DNA of 64,000 nucleotides from Tubiluchus corallicola (taxonomy: Eukaryota; Priapulida; Priapulimorpha; Priapulimorphida; Tubiluchidae). Below are positions 35,401 to 63,099 of the stretch, piece by piece. The stretch spans positions 245,746-309,745 of the forward strand of contig JAQGDQ010000255.1 in NCBI GenBank assembly GCA_030141605.1, read 5' to 3'. Numbering within the stretch: the first letter of the stretch is position 1; each line of letters starts with the position of its first letter. A program made the position numbers and the translations under genes. The notes below the pieces were generated by a model. That model ran no database searches. It saw nothing but the letters and a program-made list of their open reading frames with translations, and had not been told where the DNA came from.

Positions 35401-38400
35401 ATACAGTAAAAAAGCTTTTGCTGCAATGCGAATATGTGATGCAGCAGTATTCCCTCTTTTCTCTATGCAACAATTACAATACAGATCTGATTACAACAAA
35501 ATGAATGTCACTTCAGTTAAACAGTACACATAGGAATCACGGATGAATGAATTTTAATATATCTATACGATTTTAAGATTATTTATATAATAGAGGTAGC
35601 AAGCTCATAGGCCGGCAAGTAAACCTACGCTTTCTCGCTTATGTTCTTCGACTTTTAATTGTCGTTTTAGCTCTTCACATTCATCTTTTGCGCCCTCTAA
35701 CTCCTCCTTCTGCTGCCTCATTTTCTTTTTAATAACATCTACCACACTTGTGCCTGACATTTTGATGCGGAATGCTGTTATCACAGAAAAAGTAAAAAAC
35801 ACCAACACCTCAAATCACTTCTATCAAAATGGTGATGGCCGAAGAACGTAATATTAGAAAATAGTTCACAGAGAAAATTATTTCCATTTTTCATTCGCTA
35901 ATCCGATTTTAAGCAGTGAATTTAGCACTACCGTTTAGCGTGCACAGTACATTATTCAGCTGTTAAAGTTTGTTGCCAAAAAACGTCAAGGTTTAGTTTT
36001 TTATCATTTTTCATATTCATTCGCAGCGTGATACGGTCAGGGTGGGTTTGCTATTTCCTATTCAGGAAGTGTTGGCAGCAGCCGCGGCAGATCTAAACGA
36101 ACATTTTCCCACGCATTACTGATTTTGCCGGCCGGCTGTAGCATGATGTAAAATTATATAAGTAGACTTTATAGCTTGCCTACTTTTAGTGTTCGCGAAA
36201 ATGTCAAGCAAAATATTTAAAAAACTCCCGAAAATGTCATGGTGGTAGTACACAATTTAGTCTAATTAACTCAATTTAGCTGGAGTCAGTCCGTTTTCTC
36301 AGACGGAAATGACTCATCAATGAATGACTCACTGCGCGCAAACCCCAGTACCCCGCAGTTCTCGCATGGGTTTCTTTTTCTGGTAAACGATCCCGTGCAA
36401 GGCATAATTTCTTAGCGTTTAGAGGCAGTGAATGCCCTTATCTTTTAAGGCCTCAGAGGGACCTAATTTAGTCTAGCAGTTTTAAAATCCCTATTATGAA
36501 CACATAATTTTACACCATATAACCACCTTGTACACCACGAGCACCTACTGTATAATTACACCAAATTAGTCAAATTTCAAGTCACTCTTTAATTAGGTTA
36601 CCCACGAAGAAAAATCTCAATTTCAGTAATCGAGTATTTTAAACACAGTACAATTTGTTCCCTAGGATACTTACATCAGCAGCCTGCTTGTCTTTCTCTT
36701 CGAGTTTGTTATTTGCCTGTGATAATTCCTCCTGAGCAGCATCCAACTCGTTCTCCACCTGTGTCATCTTCTTCTGGAGAGCCTTCACTTCCTCTTCAGC
36801 CTGTCAAAAATAAGTTAAAAACTTCAAAAGTCTTGTAGTTTCATATATCCAGCTGTATTGCCATATAAAGCACGACAATAAATTAAAATGGGAACAGGTC
36901 TACAAAAGATATAATATTACACCTAAAGTACAATTCAGCTTACATTGCAGATATTATTAATTCAAACATTAATAGTTATTGAGGGATACACTTGTCTGTT
37001 TCTTATTAAATTTTAAATCCTATTTGTATCAGGTTCAAATAAATTATAGAAATTTCTCTCGAATAATCATAAATAACAATAAAGATTTTAAAAAATTATG
37101 CCGCCTTTGATTACTGATTTAGTAATTTTTATAAAAATAATAATTATTCTTATTTAAGCCTTAACTGCTTTTACTCTTTCTTAGCTTTACTGATTTTAAC
37201 AAAAGCTAGTAATAGGTGGCGCGGAGAGCTTGACCGGTATTGCAAACTACATCGCGGCATAGTCACTGCATGATTATGTCAAATTCTGAGATCACCACCA
37301 AAGCGATTCTGAATAACTAATGACTCTGATCTGGTTTCAAGTTTCGGAGAGAACCTGTTTCTGTATTAAAGCTTTTCAGATACAATGTTACAATTAACAA
37401 AATGTACCATCTTCTAAAATGGTGATGACTTCTACAGAATGAAATGTTAAAAAATGCAAAGGCTATTTGTTGTAAAACGGAAAACTTTATGTTTCATTCG
37501 TGTAATTTCTGTTTCATAAATGTGTGTCTCTAGAAATAATTCAGGACGTTGAAATACCAGTGCAGCTCTTTTTCTTAAGTTTTACTATTTTTTAAACAGA
37601 TTTTGTTTTCATAACTCTTGATGTACAGAAAAAAACCTGATTGACATACCTCATAAGAATGAGTTGGTATTCTAATACAACTGAGAGGCATATAAGATTA
37701 GATATCTGTGTTTTAACAGTGAAAGTGCTTCAACTGTAATCTAGTGATACAAATAGTAAACTAACATTTACTAGATCGATTTGTAGCCTTTATAAACTCC
37801 TGTGCTATATGAAAAATAGTTTATTTTGGTCAAGATTAAAAAGTAAGTTACAACGTAATTAAGTATTAATTTTAAAGTCAATGTTAAATTCATTAATATT
37901 GACTAGAAGAAAGTTTGAACTATGCTAGTTAAGTAAACTTTCGTTAAATTTTACTAATTTGTCGGTGAAATGCAAGCGCAGGTAGTTTTGTTAAGTTAAG
38001 CGCCGTTTTGGGCTAATGATCTTTCCTGTCAGCATTTAAGATCGCTATTATCGCGATTATACGTAAATTAGAATATTAGCTAACAGCGAGGGACTTTAAT
38101 AGCCTTTTATACAGTTGTCATACATGTGTCAATTACTTATTATCCGAGCAAAAATTAATAAAAGGTGTGTTAAGCAGGAAAATAATTTCATTTGACACAA
38201 ATCGGAAAAATGTTACATTTCCACAAAAACGTATGGCAAAATTATTTTATTTCCATACCCACTATTAAATATTGACAAAGAACGGCCCGTCAATGAACTG
38301 TGGAAGTGCACATATTCTAAAACTCGCTGGTTGACAGTGGGATGTACCCTCAATAAATTTTCCCGTATTTTTATTTTCCATTATTTTTATATATTTTCTA

Positions 38401-39920
38401 TTATTTTCCCCTATTTTTATATTCCCTTATTTTTCAGCATACTCTTGTTTTTATTCTTGTTTCATGGACTTAAATGTCTGAAATAAAATGGATAAAATTC
38501 TTGAAGCAAATGGAGAGAAAAACAAGAAAAAATCGGGACTAAGTGTAAATTTGCACCAGGGGCTTTTTGCCTGAAAGGCCAACGCATAATTAACGTTACA
38601 GTTAATTAAATTGTTGAAAGGTTAATGCTAAACGGATTATTTTCATGTCAAATGTTACATTTCAACAACATCCGCGTTGGTCTATGAATGACGTCATAAG
38701 TGTAGTCGCCACCATGCCAGGGATATTATTTCAGGAATGGTTGGCTTACATTTCAGCCAGCAGCTGCCAGATTCTTAGTACTGGGCGAAAGACTAGTCTA
38801 CTGCATTCCGACATGCGGATTTATTAGGGGAGGTATCAGTGAAACCCAAACTATTTCAACTTGACTTTATTTATCTGTAATAGATTTAGGCGACATCATA
38901 GTACCAGAAGCTTCTGTAGCAGTGTCGCTAAAGTTTCTAAAGTTTTTAAAACTAGGTCATCGTTTTACATGCTTACGGAACGGCTTCTGGGTTTTTCTCT
39001 TGTGCACGCCCTTTGCTTTTCCGCCGTGCGCTTGGCCTCTTGACTTATAAAAATAGCACCAGATCGTGTGCTTCGCAAGCCTCCCGCATATGGGTACACT
39101 AATGCCATCTTCTCGAAGACTGAATGGTTTTCGGTCTTATGAACTGCCTGAACTGAGCCAACACTGTGTATTATAAATAATACCGTTTTATTCTATTGTT
39201 TATAGAATTGTCCGCACCTTTATTGTAATGTCTATGCTGCTGTCCGAGAAAATTTTGTTAGCTTTCATGTTTAAGCTTTAGTAATATTAAAATTTAAACT
39301 ATTACACACATACTGGCCATTATCTTGTTAAATGAGAAATCTTGGCAAAACTAGCAAAAGGTTTCAAATCGGGAAATATTAGCTAATGGCAGTAGATGGC
39401 GATACTGACGGTTCTAAACCCTACCATTAATATTGCATTATTTATAGTGAATTTAGTGAAGCCATTTTGAAAGTTCATTGATAAGGAAACAGCAGCTATT
39501 GTTGTTCTAAACAATGTTATTTTCGTTGTTATATTAGCTACTTTCTGCTTAGTAAAATTTAAAAAAGTTACTTTGGCCTATGCTCTAGTTAGCTTTACGA
39601 TCTCATTTTTTGTCTTCTCGGCGTATTAAATAAAATGCACAAAACATGCGTTATGATTAACTGGTGTTTTCTGAAAAAAGTCAGCCTTTGTGATGCATCT
39701 AATTGCGATAAATAGCTAAGTGATATAGAAATGGGAACTGTAATGAGCGAATGTAAGAAAAATGCCATTTCTAATGTTGAAATTTTGTGGAAATGACGTA
39801 AGATACCTGTAAGGCTCTCTTCTCTGCCTCCTTCTTGGCAGCATCGCAGTCGTCTGCCCTGTCCAAGGCATTCTCCCTCTCAAGCTTCATAGCTTGTAAC
39901 TTCTTCTTAATGGCTTCCAT
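23406..39920 (-). CDS. TPM: Tropomyosin, complete gene with alternative starts, exon 4 (x5), exon 5 (x2) and exon 9 (x2)
   Basis: Long form: 1a 39807-39920, 2 36675-36800, 3 34515-34648, one of five exons 4, one of two exons 5, 6 27314-27389, 7 27010-27072, 8 26659-26728, 9a 23406-23488 or 9b 25125-25207. These add to 855 nt, exactly 284 residues plus stop. The short form replaces 1a+2 with 1b (35629-35760) and gives 248 residues. Both are the standard family sizes. The protein is a continuous heptad coiled coil. Tropomyosins dimerise, polymerise head to tail along actin filaments and, in muscle, gate myosin access with troponin. The 1a form should be muscle or high molecular weight and the 1b form cytoskeletal, by analogy with vertebrate exon 1b. 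All splice phases agree across alternatives. Up to 2 x 5 x 2 x 2 = 40 proteins are possible in principle. Which are made cannot be seen here. Confidence 0.97.
25125..25207 (-). CDS. TPM: Tropomyosin exon 9b (alternative C-terminus)
   Basis: 83 nt including stop, reading [20 protein letters not shown] then LQDIVNC. It aligns with exon 9a heptad for heptad and ends at the same length. It finishes in a terminal cysteine and lacks the TFQELSGY end. It comes before 9a in the transcript, so its use implies an earlier poly(A) site. No clear AATAAA was seen just downstream. Confidence 0.88.
26057..26156. mobile_element. 100-bp palindromic MITE-like element
   Basis: The left end is GGGCAGTTTCACAAAG. 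The right end is CTTTGTGAAACTAGCCC, whose reverse complement is GGGCTAGTTTCACAAAG. The similarity continues more weakly inward (CATCACGACGTCGTTAT against TGTCACTAAGTTAATGTCGTTAT). It lies in the tropomyosin intron between exons 8 and 9b. Confidence 0.6.
26659..26728 (-). CDS. TPM: Tropomyosin exon 8 (constitutive)
   Basis: 70 nt reading [20 protein letters not shown] then RLE. It leaves one base (G) that becomes the first base of the Asp or Glu codon, depending on which exon 9 is chosen. Donor GTAAGA. Confidence 0.97.
27010..27072 (-). CDS. TPM: Tropomyosin exon 7 (constitutive)
   Basis: 21 codons, phase 0, reading [20 protein letters not shown] then D. It matches ASQREDSYEEQIRDLTQRLKD-type sequences. 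Acceptor TTTCAG, donor GTAAGC. Confidence 0.97.
27314..27389 (-). CDS. TPM: Tropomyosin exon 6 (constitutive)
   Basis: 76 nt reading [20 protein letters not shown] then VSEEK, which is essentially invariant in protostomes. No second version was found nearby, unlike vertebrate exons 6a/6b. Donor GTACTG. Confidence 0.97.
29096..29166 (-). CDS. TPM: Tropomyosin exon 5a (alternative)
   Basis: 71 nt reading [20 protein letters not shown] then GGEA. It differs from 5b mainly at both ends of the segment and introduces two adjacent glycines. The 59-nt gap to 5b is all that could serve as an intron between them. Donor GTGAGT. Confidence 0.93.
29226..29296 (-). CDS. TPM: Tropomyosin exon 5b (alternative)
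   Basis: 71 nt reading [20 protein letters not shown] then AGEA. This is close to the standard [20 protein letters not shown] of nematodes and arthropods. Acceptor TCTAG, strong donor GTAAGT. Confidence 0.95.
29297..31812. other. Tropomyosin intron between exon 4 cluster and exon 5 pair
   Basis: About 2.5 kb with no further exon-4 or exon-5 homologue that I could find. It contains an (ATGC)n run at 30890-30902 and a possible retroelement tail at 30215-30320. Confidence 0.5.
31813..31930 (-). CDS. TPM: Tropomyosin exon 4a (alternative, transcript-last of five)
   Basis: 118 nt reading [20 protein letters not shown] then [26 protein letters not shown] is the motif usual in protostome tropomyosins. 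The acceptor ends in AAG and the donor is GTTAGC, both suboptimal. Confidence 0.93.
32232..32349 (-). CDS. TPM: Tropomyosin exon 4b (alternative)
   Basis: 118 nt reading [20 protein letters not shown] then [19 protein letters not shown]. Acceptor GCTAG, donor GTGATC (weak). The preceding exon 3 ends in CG, so the first base C completes an Arg codon. Confidence 0.95.
32732..32849 (-). CDS. TPM: Tropomyosin exon 4c (alternative)
   Basis: 118 nt reading [20 protein letters not shown] then [19 protein letters not shown]. It differs from 4b at only two residues, one of them a cysteine, but its codons are much more GC-rich. Acceptor TTAG, donor GTGACA (weak). Confidence 0.95.
33066..33183 (-). CDS. 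TPM: Tropomyosin exon 4d (alternative)
   Basis: 118 nt reading [20 protein letters not shown] then [19 protein letters not shown]. The usual [11 protein letters not shown] is replaced by [11 protein letters not shown]. It lies only 90 nt downstream of 4e. Acceptor CGCAG, donor GTACTC (weak). Confidence 0.93.
33274..33391 (-). CDS. TPM: Tropomyosin exon 4e (alternative, transcript-first of five)
   Basis: 118 nt reading [20 protein letters not shown] then [19 protein letters not shown]. It is clearly a tropomyosin exon-4 homologue but has the divergent middle REIQQYRV in place of QLKEAQF. Acceptor GGGCAG, donor GTATGC. Confidence 0.93.
34515..34648 (-). CDS. TPM: Tropomyosin exon 3 (constitutive)
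   Basis: It reads [40 protein letters not shown] and DESER. It is 134 nt, leaves phase 2 and is shared by all forms. The R codon is completed by the first base of whichever exon 4 is used. The donor GTATGA is not a strong consensus. Confidence 0.97.
35629..35760 (-). CDS. TPM: Tropomyosin exon 1b (internal start, short form)
   Basis: 44 codons from the ATG at 35758-35760, reading [20 protein letters not shown], then [20 protein letters not shown]. It lies between exons 2 and 3 and ends in phase 0, so it joins exon 3 directly. This mirrors vertebrate exon 1b in position, length and phase. Its promoter must be internal to the gene. Confidence 0.93.
36675..36800 (-). CDS. TPM: Tropomyosin exon 2 (long form only)
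   Basis: 42 codons, phase 0, beginning [20 protein letters not shown], then [19 protein letters not shown]. It is the usual second exon of high-molecular-weight tropomyosin and would be skipped in 1b transcripts. Acceptor TGACAG, donor GTAAGT. Confidence 0.97.
39807..39920 (-). CDS. TPM: Tropomyosin exon 1a (long-form start)
   Basis: 38 codons, phase 0, reading [20 protein letters not shown] then [18 protein letters not shown]. It matches the canonical [23 protein letters not shown] start that forms the head-to-tail overlap. The donor is GTATCT. Confidence 0.97.
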
Positions 39921-40075
39921 TGTCGAAGAGGTTCTCTCAAGTCAAAACTTCACACAAAAGAGAGGAATGCACTGTGCGGCTGGTGTGCACTAAGGGAGCA
40001 CTGCGACTGTGTGTGCCGCTGGAGGTTCCTTCTTTACTCCTGGTGTGGCTTCTCGCAGACGGCTGACAGAATCCG

Positions 40076-40080
40076 CCAAT
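40076..40080 (+). promoter_or_regulatory. Inverted CCAAT box in the tropomyosin 1a promoter region
   Basis: CCAAT on the plus strand (ATTGG on the gene strand), in the context CCGCCAATCAGGA that suits NF-Y. It is 28 nt downstream, in transcription direction, of the MEF2 site. Confidence 0.4.
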
Positions 40081-40107
40081 CAGGAACGCGCTCAGCTTCC
40101 CAAGCAG

Positions 40108-40117
40108 CTATAATTAG
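40108..40117 (-). promoter_or_regulatory. MEF2 site in the tropomyosin 1a promoter region
   Basis: On the gene strand the sequence is CTAATTATAG, a perfect match to the MEF2 consensus YTAWWWWTAR. It lies about 190 nt upstream of the exon 1a ATG. MEF2 drives muscle tropomyosin genes in Drosophila, so a muscle role for promoter 1a fits. Confidence 0.55.
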
Positions 40118-41271
40118 AAGCGTAGGTGTGAGCTGCAGTAAGATTTAGTATATTGATAGTACGTCAGGGTCCCTTCGCCATCTCGCTCCTGTATACCCTG
40201 AACGATATTGGGACGCATACCTGGAGCACAGTGGTCTCCGAAGATCTTTGAAATTTGTTATTATGTCTTTTGAGTATAGAAAGAGAATCTGGGAAGAGAA
40301 TTGCTTTCTGTAATGAAATACCGCCCCTCCCAAATATGGCTGTGCTTGTTTACCAATGTCCCATCGACAGAGTGCTTGTAAGATCTTCTGCAATGCTGTA
40401 GGCTGTGCGCTAATACGTATGACGCGCTTACTAATAATAAGATACCCAGAAATGTGTTTGCAATGTGACGCGTTTACATGGAAAACATTTTACCCATTTG
40501 ACTTGGAACTGCAGGCTCACATAAACCTTTGAAATTCACAGCATGGGACAAATGACACCATTTATAAAACTGACCACAATGTACGATGTGTCTGAGAAAT
40601 TTTGCTTTATAATTTTTTAATTTTTTTAACAAGCGGAGTAAAATGCTTGAAAACTGGTACAGATAAATTAAAAACTTTGTTCAAATTAAACGAAAATGTG
40701 AAAAGAACTACTGCACTAGCAGGCTTAGCTATTTTGCTATCTTCTTAAAGCACTTGTATTAATGATTAACACATGTATTTCCAATATCAGCAAACATTTC
40801 CAGTTAAATGTTTGCACAACAATCTCTATTTATTATTTCGAGTTCACAGAGGACGATTGAAGGTGTCCTATAATCTTTTCGTATAACTTTTAGCCTGGCT
40901 GCAAAAATGCAGGATGCCCCAAACTTTCAAAGGAAAAATTCTCTTGGATCAGTCCAGTGGCAAACTATCTTGCTTTGACAAAGTCTCTCACAGCTCGCGA
41001 GTTGTGAGGAACGGCTTTATTTTTTTCCAAAACTACATTGTTAACAGTCAAAATATAGCGTGGTCCACATACTGTTTTGAAACGTCAAAGATGTGTCAGT
41101 AGATGAAAATTAATATGAGAAATTTAAGTGCATAGTGAAATTTGACATAAACTATACATAAAGGGATTTGTCATTGATCTCATAATAAGTAAGAAAGAGG
41201 AGAATTGCTGCCTGGTCGATGTATAGGTTTGCTAGACTTGGTTGGCAAGAGAATGGTTGACCACAAGGAAG

Positions 41272-41403
41272 ATGGCTTCTGGGAAGGTCGCAGTATTGGT
41301 TTCATCTGTCGTACTGTTCGTGACTGTTTACTTTGTTGGGTATTGCGTGCCGGACTGTACAAAAAATGTGTTCAAGATTGAAATGCAGTGTTCTCCCTGG
41401 TGA
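41272..41403 (+). CDS. Possible small secreted peptide (43 residues), unrecognised
   Basis: An ATG-initiated frame of 43 codons plus TGA. It begins MASGKVAVLVSSVVLFVTVY, which looks like a signal peptide, and goes on FVGYCVPDCTKNVFKIEMQC SPW with three cysteines (residues 25, 29, 40). The segment is less AT-rich than its surroundings. It could instead be a first exon or chance. No homologue is known to me and there is no clear promoter. Confidence 0.2.
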   Translation: MASGKVAVLVSSVVLFVTVYFVGYCVPDCTKNVFKIEMQCSPW

Positions 41404-43199
41404 ATACTGTGCAGTGAAAATATGCTAATACGCAGACATTGAAATGTAAAAAAAAACAAGATATATTATAGCAAATAAAAGTGGCGTTAGCAAATATAAC
41501 ATTATAATATTTTTACGTGGCTGTGACGTCATAATGCAGAAGTCCAGGTTCGTTTTGGACAAAAGATTATTATTCAAAGCTTTCCAACCTGATAAACTTT
41601 GATTACTCATCTTAACGATGCAGATTTTCATTAGTTAGTGCATTATAATCGTTTATTAATTTACTTAGTACTCAATCACAGTTAATATCGATTTGATGAG
41701 AGCATTTCAACAAATATTTTTCTGCATTGTTCTTAAGAAACACCCTGTACAACACTGCATTGTTAGTTGTAAAGTGCATAAATGATTATTTGTTCAAAAT
41801 ATAGATGCATAAACGCATAAAAAGTAACCGTGGTTCCAGTAAGATACGTCTCTTATTTTAATAACACCCGACTATGATTTAACGAATTTTGATTAATTAT
41901 TTTCTCAGATGCAACACGTGCAACTTCATTAATTTTCCGCACCTTGCACGATTACAAAAATATGTTTCTGGGTTCAATCAGTTTAATATCTATTTATTGA
42001 TCTTTTCCGCTGGATGACATAACAAACTAGGCAGCCTATCGACTGTATGGCATTAATAGAGCAGGAGAAGAAAAAAAATCCTGTACACTTGGCTTCGGCG
42101 GGAAGCCACAGAGCCACGCGACTCGTTCACGATCGCGTTACCAGCATCGCTAAACTTAGCATTTGGAGTACAGAGCTCATAAATAGAAGGTTTGGTCGGA
42201 GTAGAACACATGTTATATACGTCTTTGAACAGGGACCGTATAGCAAGCAGAACGAATGCCTCATGTTCTCACGAAGTCTCAGTGGACCCCTTACTTTCGT
42301 TAAAAATAAAATTAATGAATTAAAAATTGCCAGTTAGTAGTTATTCTGTGGTTCTACCACTAGGTGTGGCCATTTAAAACTTCGTGAACATTCTTGTCTT
42401 GGGACACGTTTCTCAATTACTATCAAAGAGTTTTCTTCTAAACATAATTTATTCAGACGACTCGCTAATTTTTGCAAGCATATAGAGCTACAATGGAAAT
42501 CCGAATTAAATTTAAAATTTTCACAATTTCCCGCTCAGTTTGGGCGTTTTTATAGCAGACTAAGCGCAGCCACTCAATGCGCGTCGAATTTGCAACGATC
42601 AAATAAAATAAAATCAAATTTTATCTAATGTCTGGTTTGACATGAACCTAAAAACATAAAAAGCATGTCTCCTAAGAGATATTAAGCCGACTCATGTAGC
42701 AAAACTAATATTAAATAGTGCTTAAGTGATAAAAAAGCTTTACAAGTATACAGCTATTATAACAAAATAAGTTGGACCGTATAGCATATAAAATCATATA
42801 TAAAATGCTAACTTAAATGCTACGATCAACATAATGGATGCCTGTAATTAATCAAATTAAAATCACCTTTCCCAAGGAGCTTACAGTTTAAAAGTAACAA
42901 TGCAATAAGAACTATAAAACTATCCATTTCTGCGCCATGCGGTATATTAATTTATTTCACGTTCGTCATCTTTTCGATAACATCGTTTAAGACCAAACAT
43001 CAAGACGAAGCCGAGATCACTTATCTAGGTGCTCAGTGGTTACATTTGCTAGTAAAGTTGTTCTGTAATTATTAATACCTGGAAAAGTTGCAATAAGCGA
43101 AAAATGTCAGTTTAACTACAATTACTACATGTAGATAAGTTTGAGTTTAATTGATGAAATCCTCTTACAAGTTTCTAGGGTTTGTATGCGCTCAAAATC

Positions 43200-43348
43200 G
43201 TCACTCACATGTGTTTCCAGGGCACGCCCGTCTTTCTATGTGCTCAAAATGCCCTAAATTTAAATTCAAATTTTGACTTTGAATTTGAATTTAGGGCATT
43301 TCGAGCACATCGAAAGACGGGCGTGCCCTGGAAACACACGTGAGTGAC
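43200..43348. repeat. Near-perfect 149-bp inverted repeat (hairpin)
   Basis: Two 71-nt arms (43200-43270 and 43278-43348) are complementary at 67 of 71 positions around a 7-nt loop. The arms include CCAGGGCACGCCCGTCTTTC. Two of the four mismatches look like CpG decay. No target duplication was recognised. It could be a fold-back transposon or a long hairpin RNA source. Confidence 0.85.
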
Positions 43349-44850
43349 AGTTCTGTGCTAAACTGGGTATAAGAACCACGTTTAAAATTAAAATTAGACG
43401 GTTTACTATGCCACCCCAGACTCGCGTGACAGTTAATTTTTGCTCACAGACAAAAAACTAAATAAACACCGAAATCGAGCCAAAAAGACTGTTTATTTTA
43501 TAAGTCAACGTTTTATTTCATGCTGTGCTGATTGTATTTACAAAACACCAATTCAAAAAATCAATTCGCTACAATCGTCTTTTGAAAACAAAATAATTAC
43601 GGAGCTGAATATTTTTCGTAATTTATTATTTTTGTTCGCAAAAGTCTTTAAGTAGCTTATGTGGGACGTAAATGTACGTTTTTGCTATATTTAATTTTCT
43701 TCCATGTTTCTAAACATTCTTTCAATTTTGTCACACGAGTGTGACATGGCTATTTAGCTATTGTTGGTACATTTTTTGTGTTTTTTGTCAAACTTCTCTA
43801 AAACCTTAATATAAAGCAGTAGCAGGCACAAAAACCACTGTTAACTAAAAAGTTGCCAAAAGTTTGCACCACTTTGTTGTTTATCTGTGTTATGGTGATT
43901 TTAGTCGAAAATGTGTCATAATGTAGTGTACCGTAGCTATCACAATTAAATTATAATGGCATTTGTAGAAATAAATGCATTTTAGCAATTCGAGAAATTT
44001 GGTTTAAATACGTACACGAGATATCTTTTTTGCGTTTTACACTTTATCTGTTAACATGATACTGATTTTCCTACAACTACCACATTATTGTCGCCACCCT
44101 ATTGCTATATGTATACATAAACATAATTTACACATCCAGTGCACATATATACAGATTAATATAAACAACATACAGGTCTCTTATAATTGTAAACTGATGA
44201 CAGTTATACAAAATGCGTATTTTACAATGTTTGCTAAATTTCAATCAATTTATTGTTTAGGCCTCCCTGTAAGATCACTTGGATATATTAGATTACAAAT
44301 CTATACTAGTTTACAATCTAACAATAATAAGAAAGTTTCGTTTAAGGCTTGTTCACATATACGTGTCAGCGACGGAGTAATACGTTGCACCCATTTATCT
44401 CAATAGTTTTGCATCACTTTGTTCATATGGGGCTGACTTTAGTCAAAAGTGTGTCATAATGAGGAGTGCCATAATTAGCATTATAAAGCTGTAACAGTAT
44501 TAGAGTCGTATATGTAGAAATCATGTATTCTTGCAACACTTTAAGCAAGTGCCATGTTTCTCTAACATCTCAGTTAACGCTTAAGACATACAAATAATAT
44601 TTTACAAAATCAATTGAATGCATTTTTTGCAACGCACTTTACACGCCATGTTCCTGCGCAAACCACAGCACTAATGACAAGAAACCACAGTGAAAATAAA
44701 TTTTATAAAAAATGAAAGACTTGCTTGAGCACAACCATACTAAGTTGCATTTATAAACGTAGGACTGATAATATTAATAAACAATAAACTTCATTGTAGG
44801 AACTCCTCCCTTTTAAACTTTTTGCAGTAGCAGAACGCAAGAATTAAAAT

Positions 44851-44856
44851 TTTAAT
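44851..44856 (-). terminator. Candidate poly(A) signal of CLCA
   Basis: ATTAAA on the gene strand, about 165 nt after the stop codon. It is a common variant signal. No AATAAA was seen closer. Confidence 0.3.
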
Positions 44857-45017
44857 GGCCTATTATAAAAATAGCTACGCTATTCGTTTCTTCGCTTTTC
44901 CAGAAAAAGCTAATCAATATCTAAAGTAGTAAACCTAAGGTAATTCTAACGTTATAGCAAAATTTTGAGAAGTAAAAACTGTGGTAGAAGGGGTTAAACT
45001 AAACGACTAGGCCACTT

Positions 45018-63052
<18,035 letters not shown>

Positions 63053-63099
63053 GTTAGTGTGGCAGACACAGTCAGGCCGTGCAGGTTATTGCAATGGTA

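Larger units (their letters stand above)
40120..44850. other. Intergenic stretch between tropomyosin promoter and CLCA 3' end
   Basis: About 4.7 kb, AT-rich, with no recognised exon of either neighbour. It holds the hairpin at 43200-43348 and one small secreted-peptide-like open frame at 41272-41403. Confidence 0.5.

Noticed and set aside
40145-40393. 82-residue minus-strand frame upstream of exon 1a
   Set aside because: No homology recognised. It lies upstream of the presumed 1a promoter and could be a repeat fragment, but nothing supports a gene.
42047-42337. 96-residue plus-strand frame
   Set aside because: No recognisable domain, no splice context, and composition like surrounding DNA in its second half.
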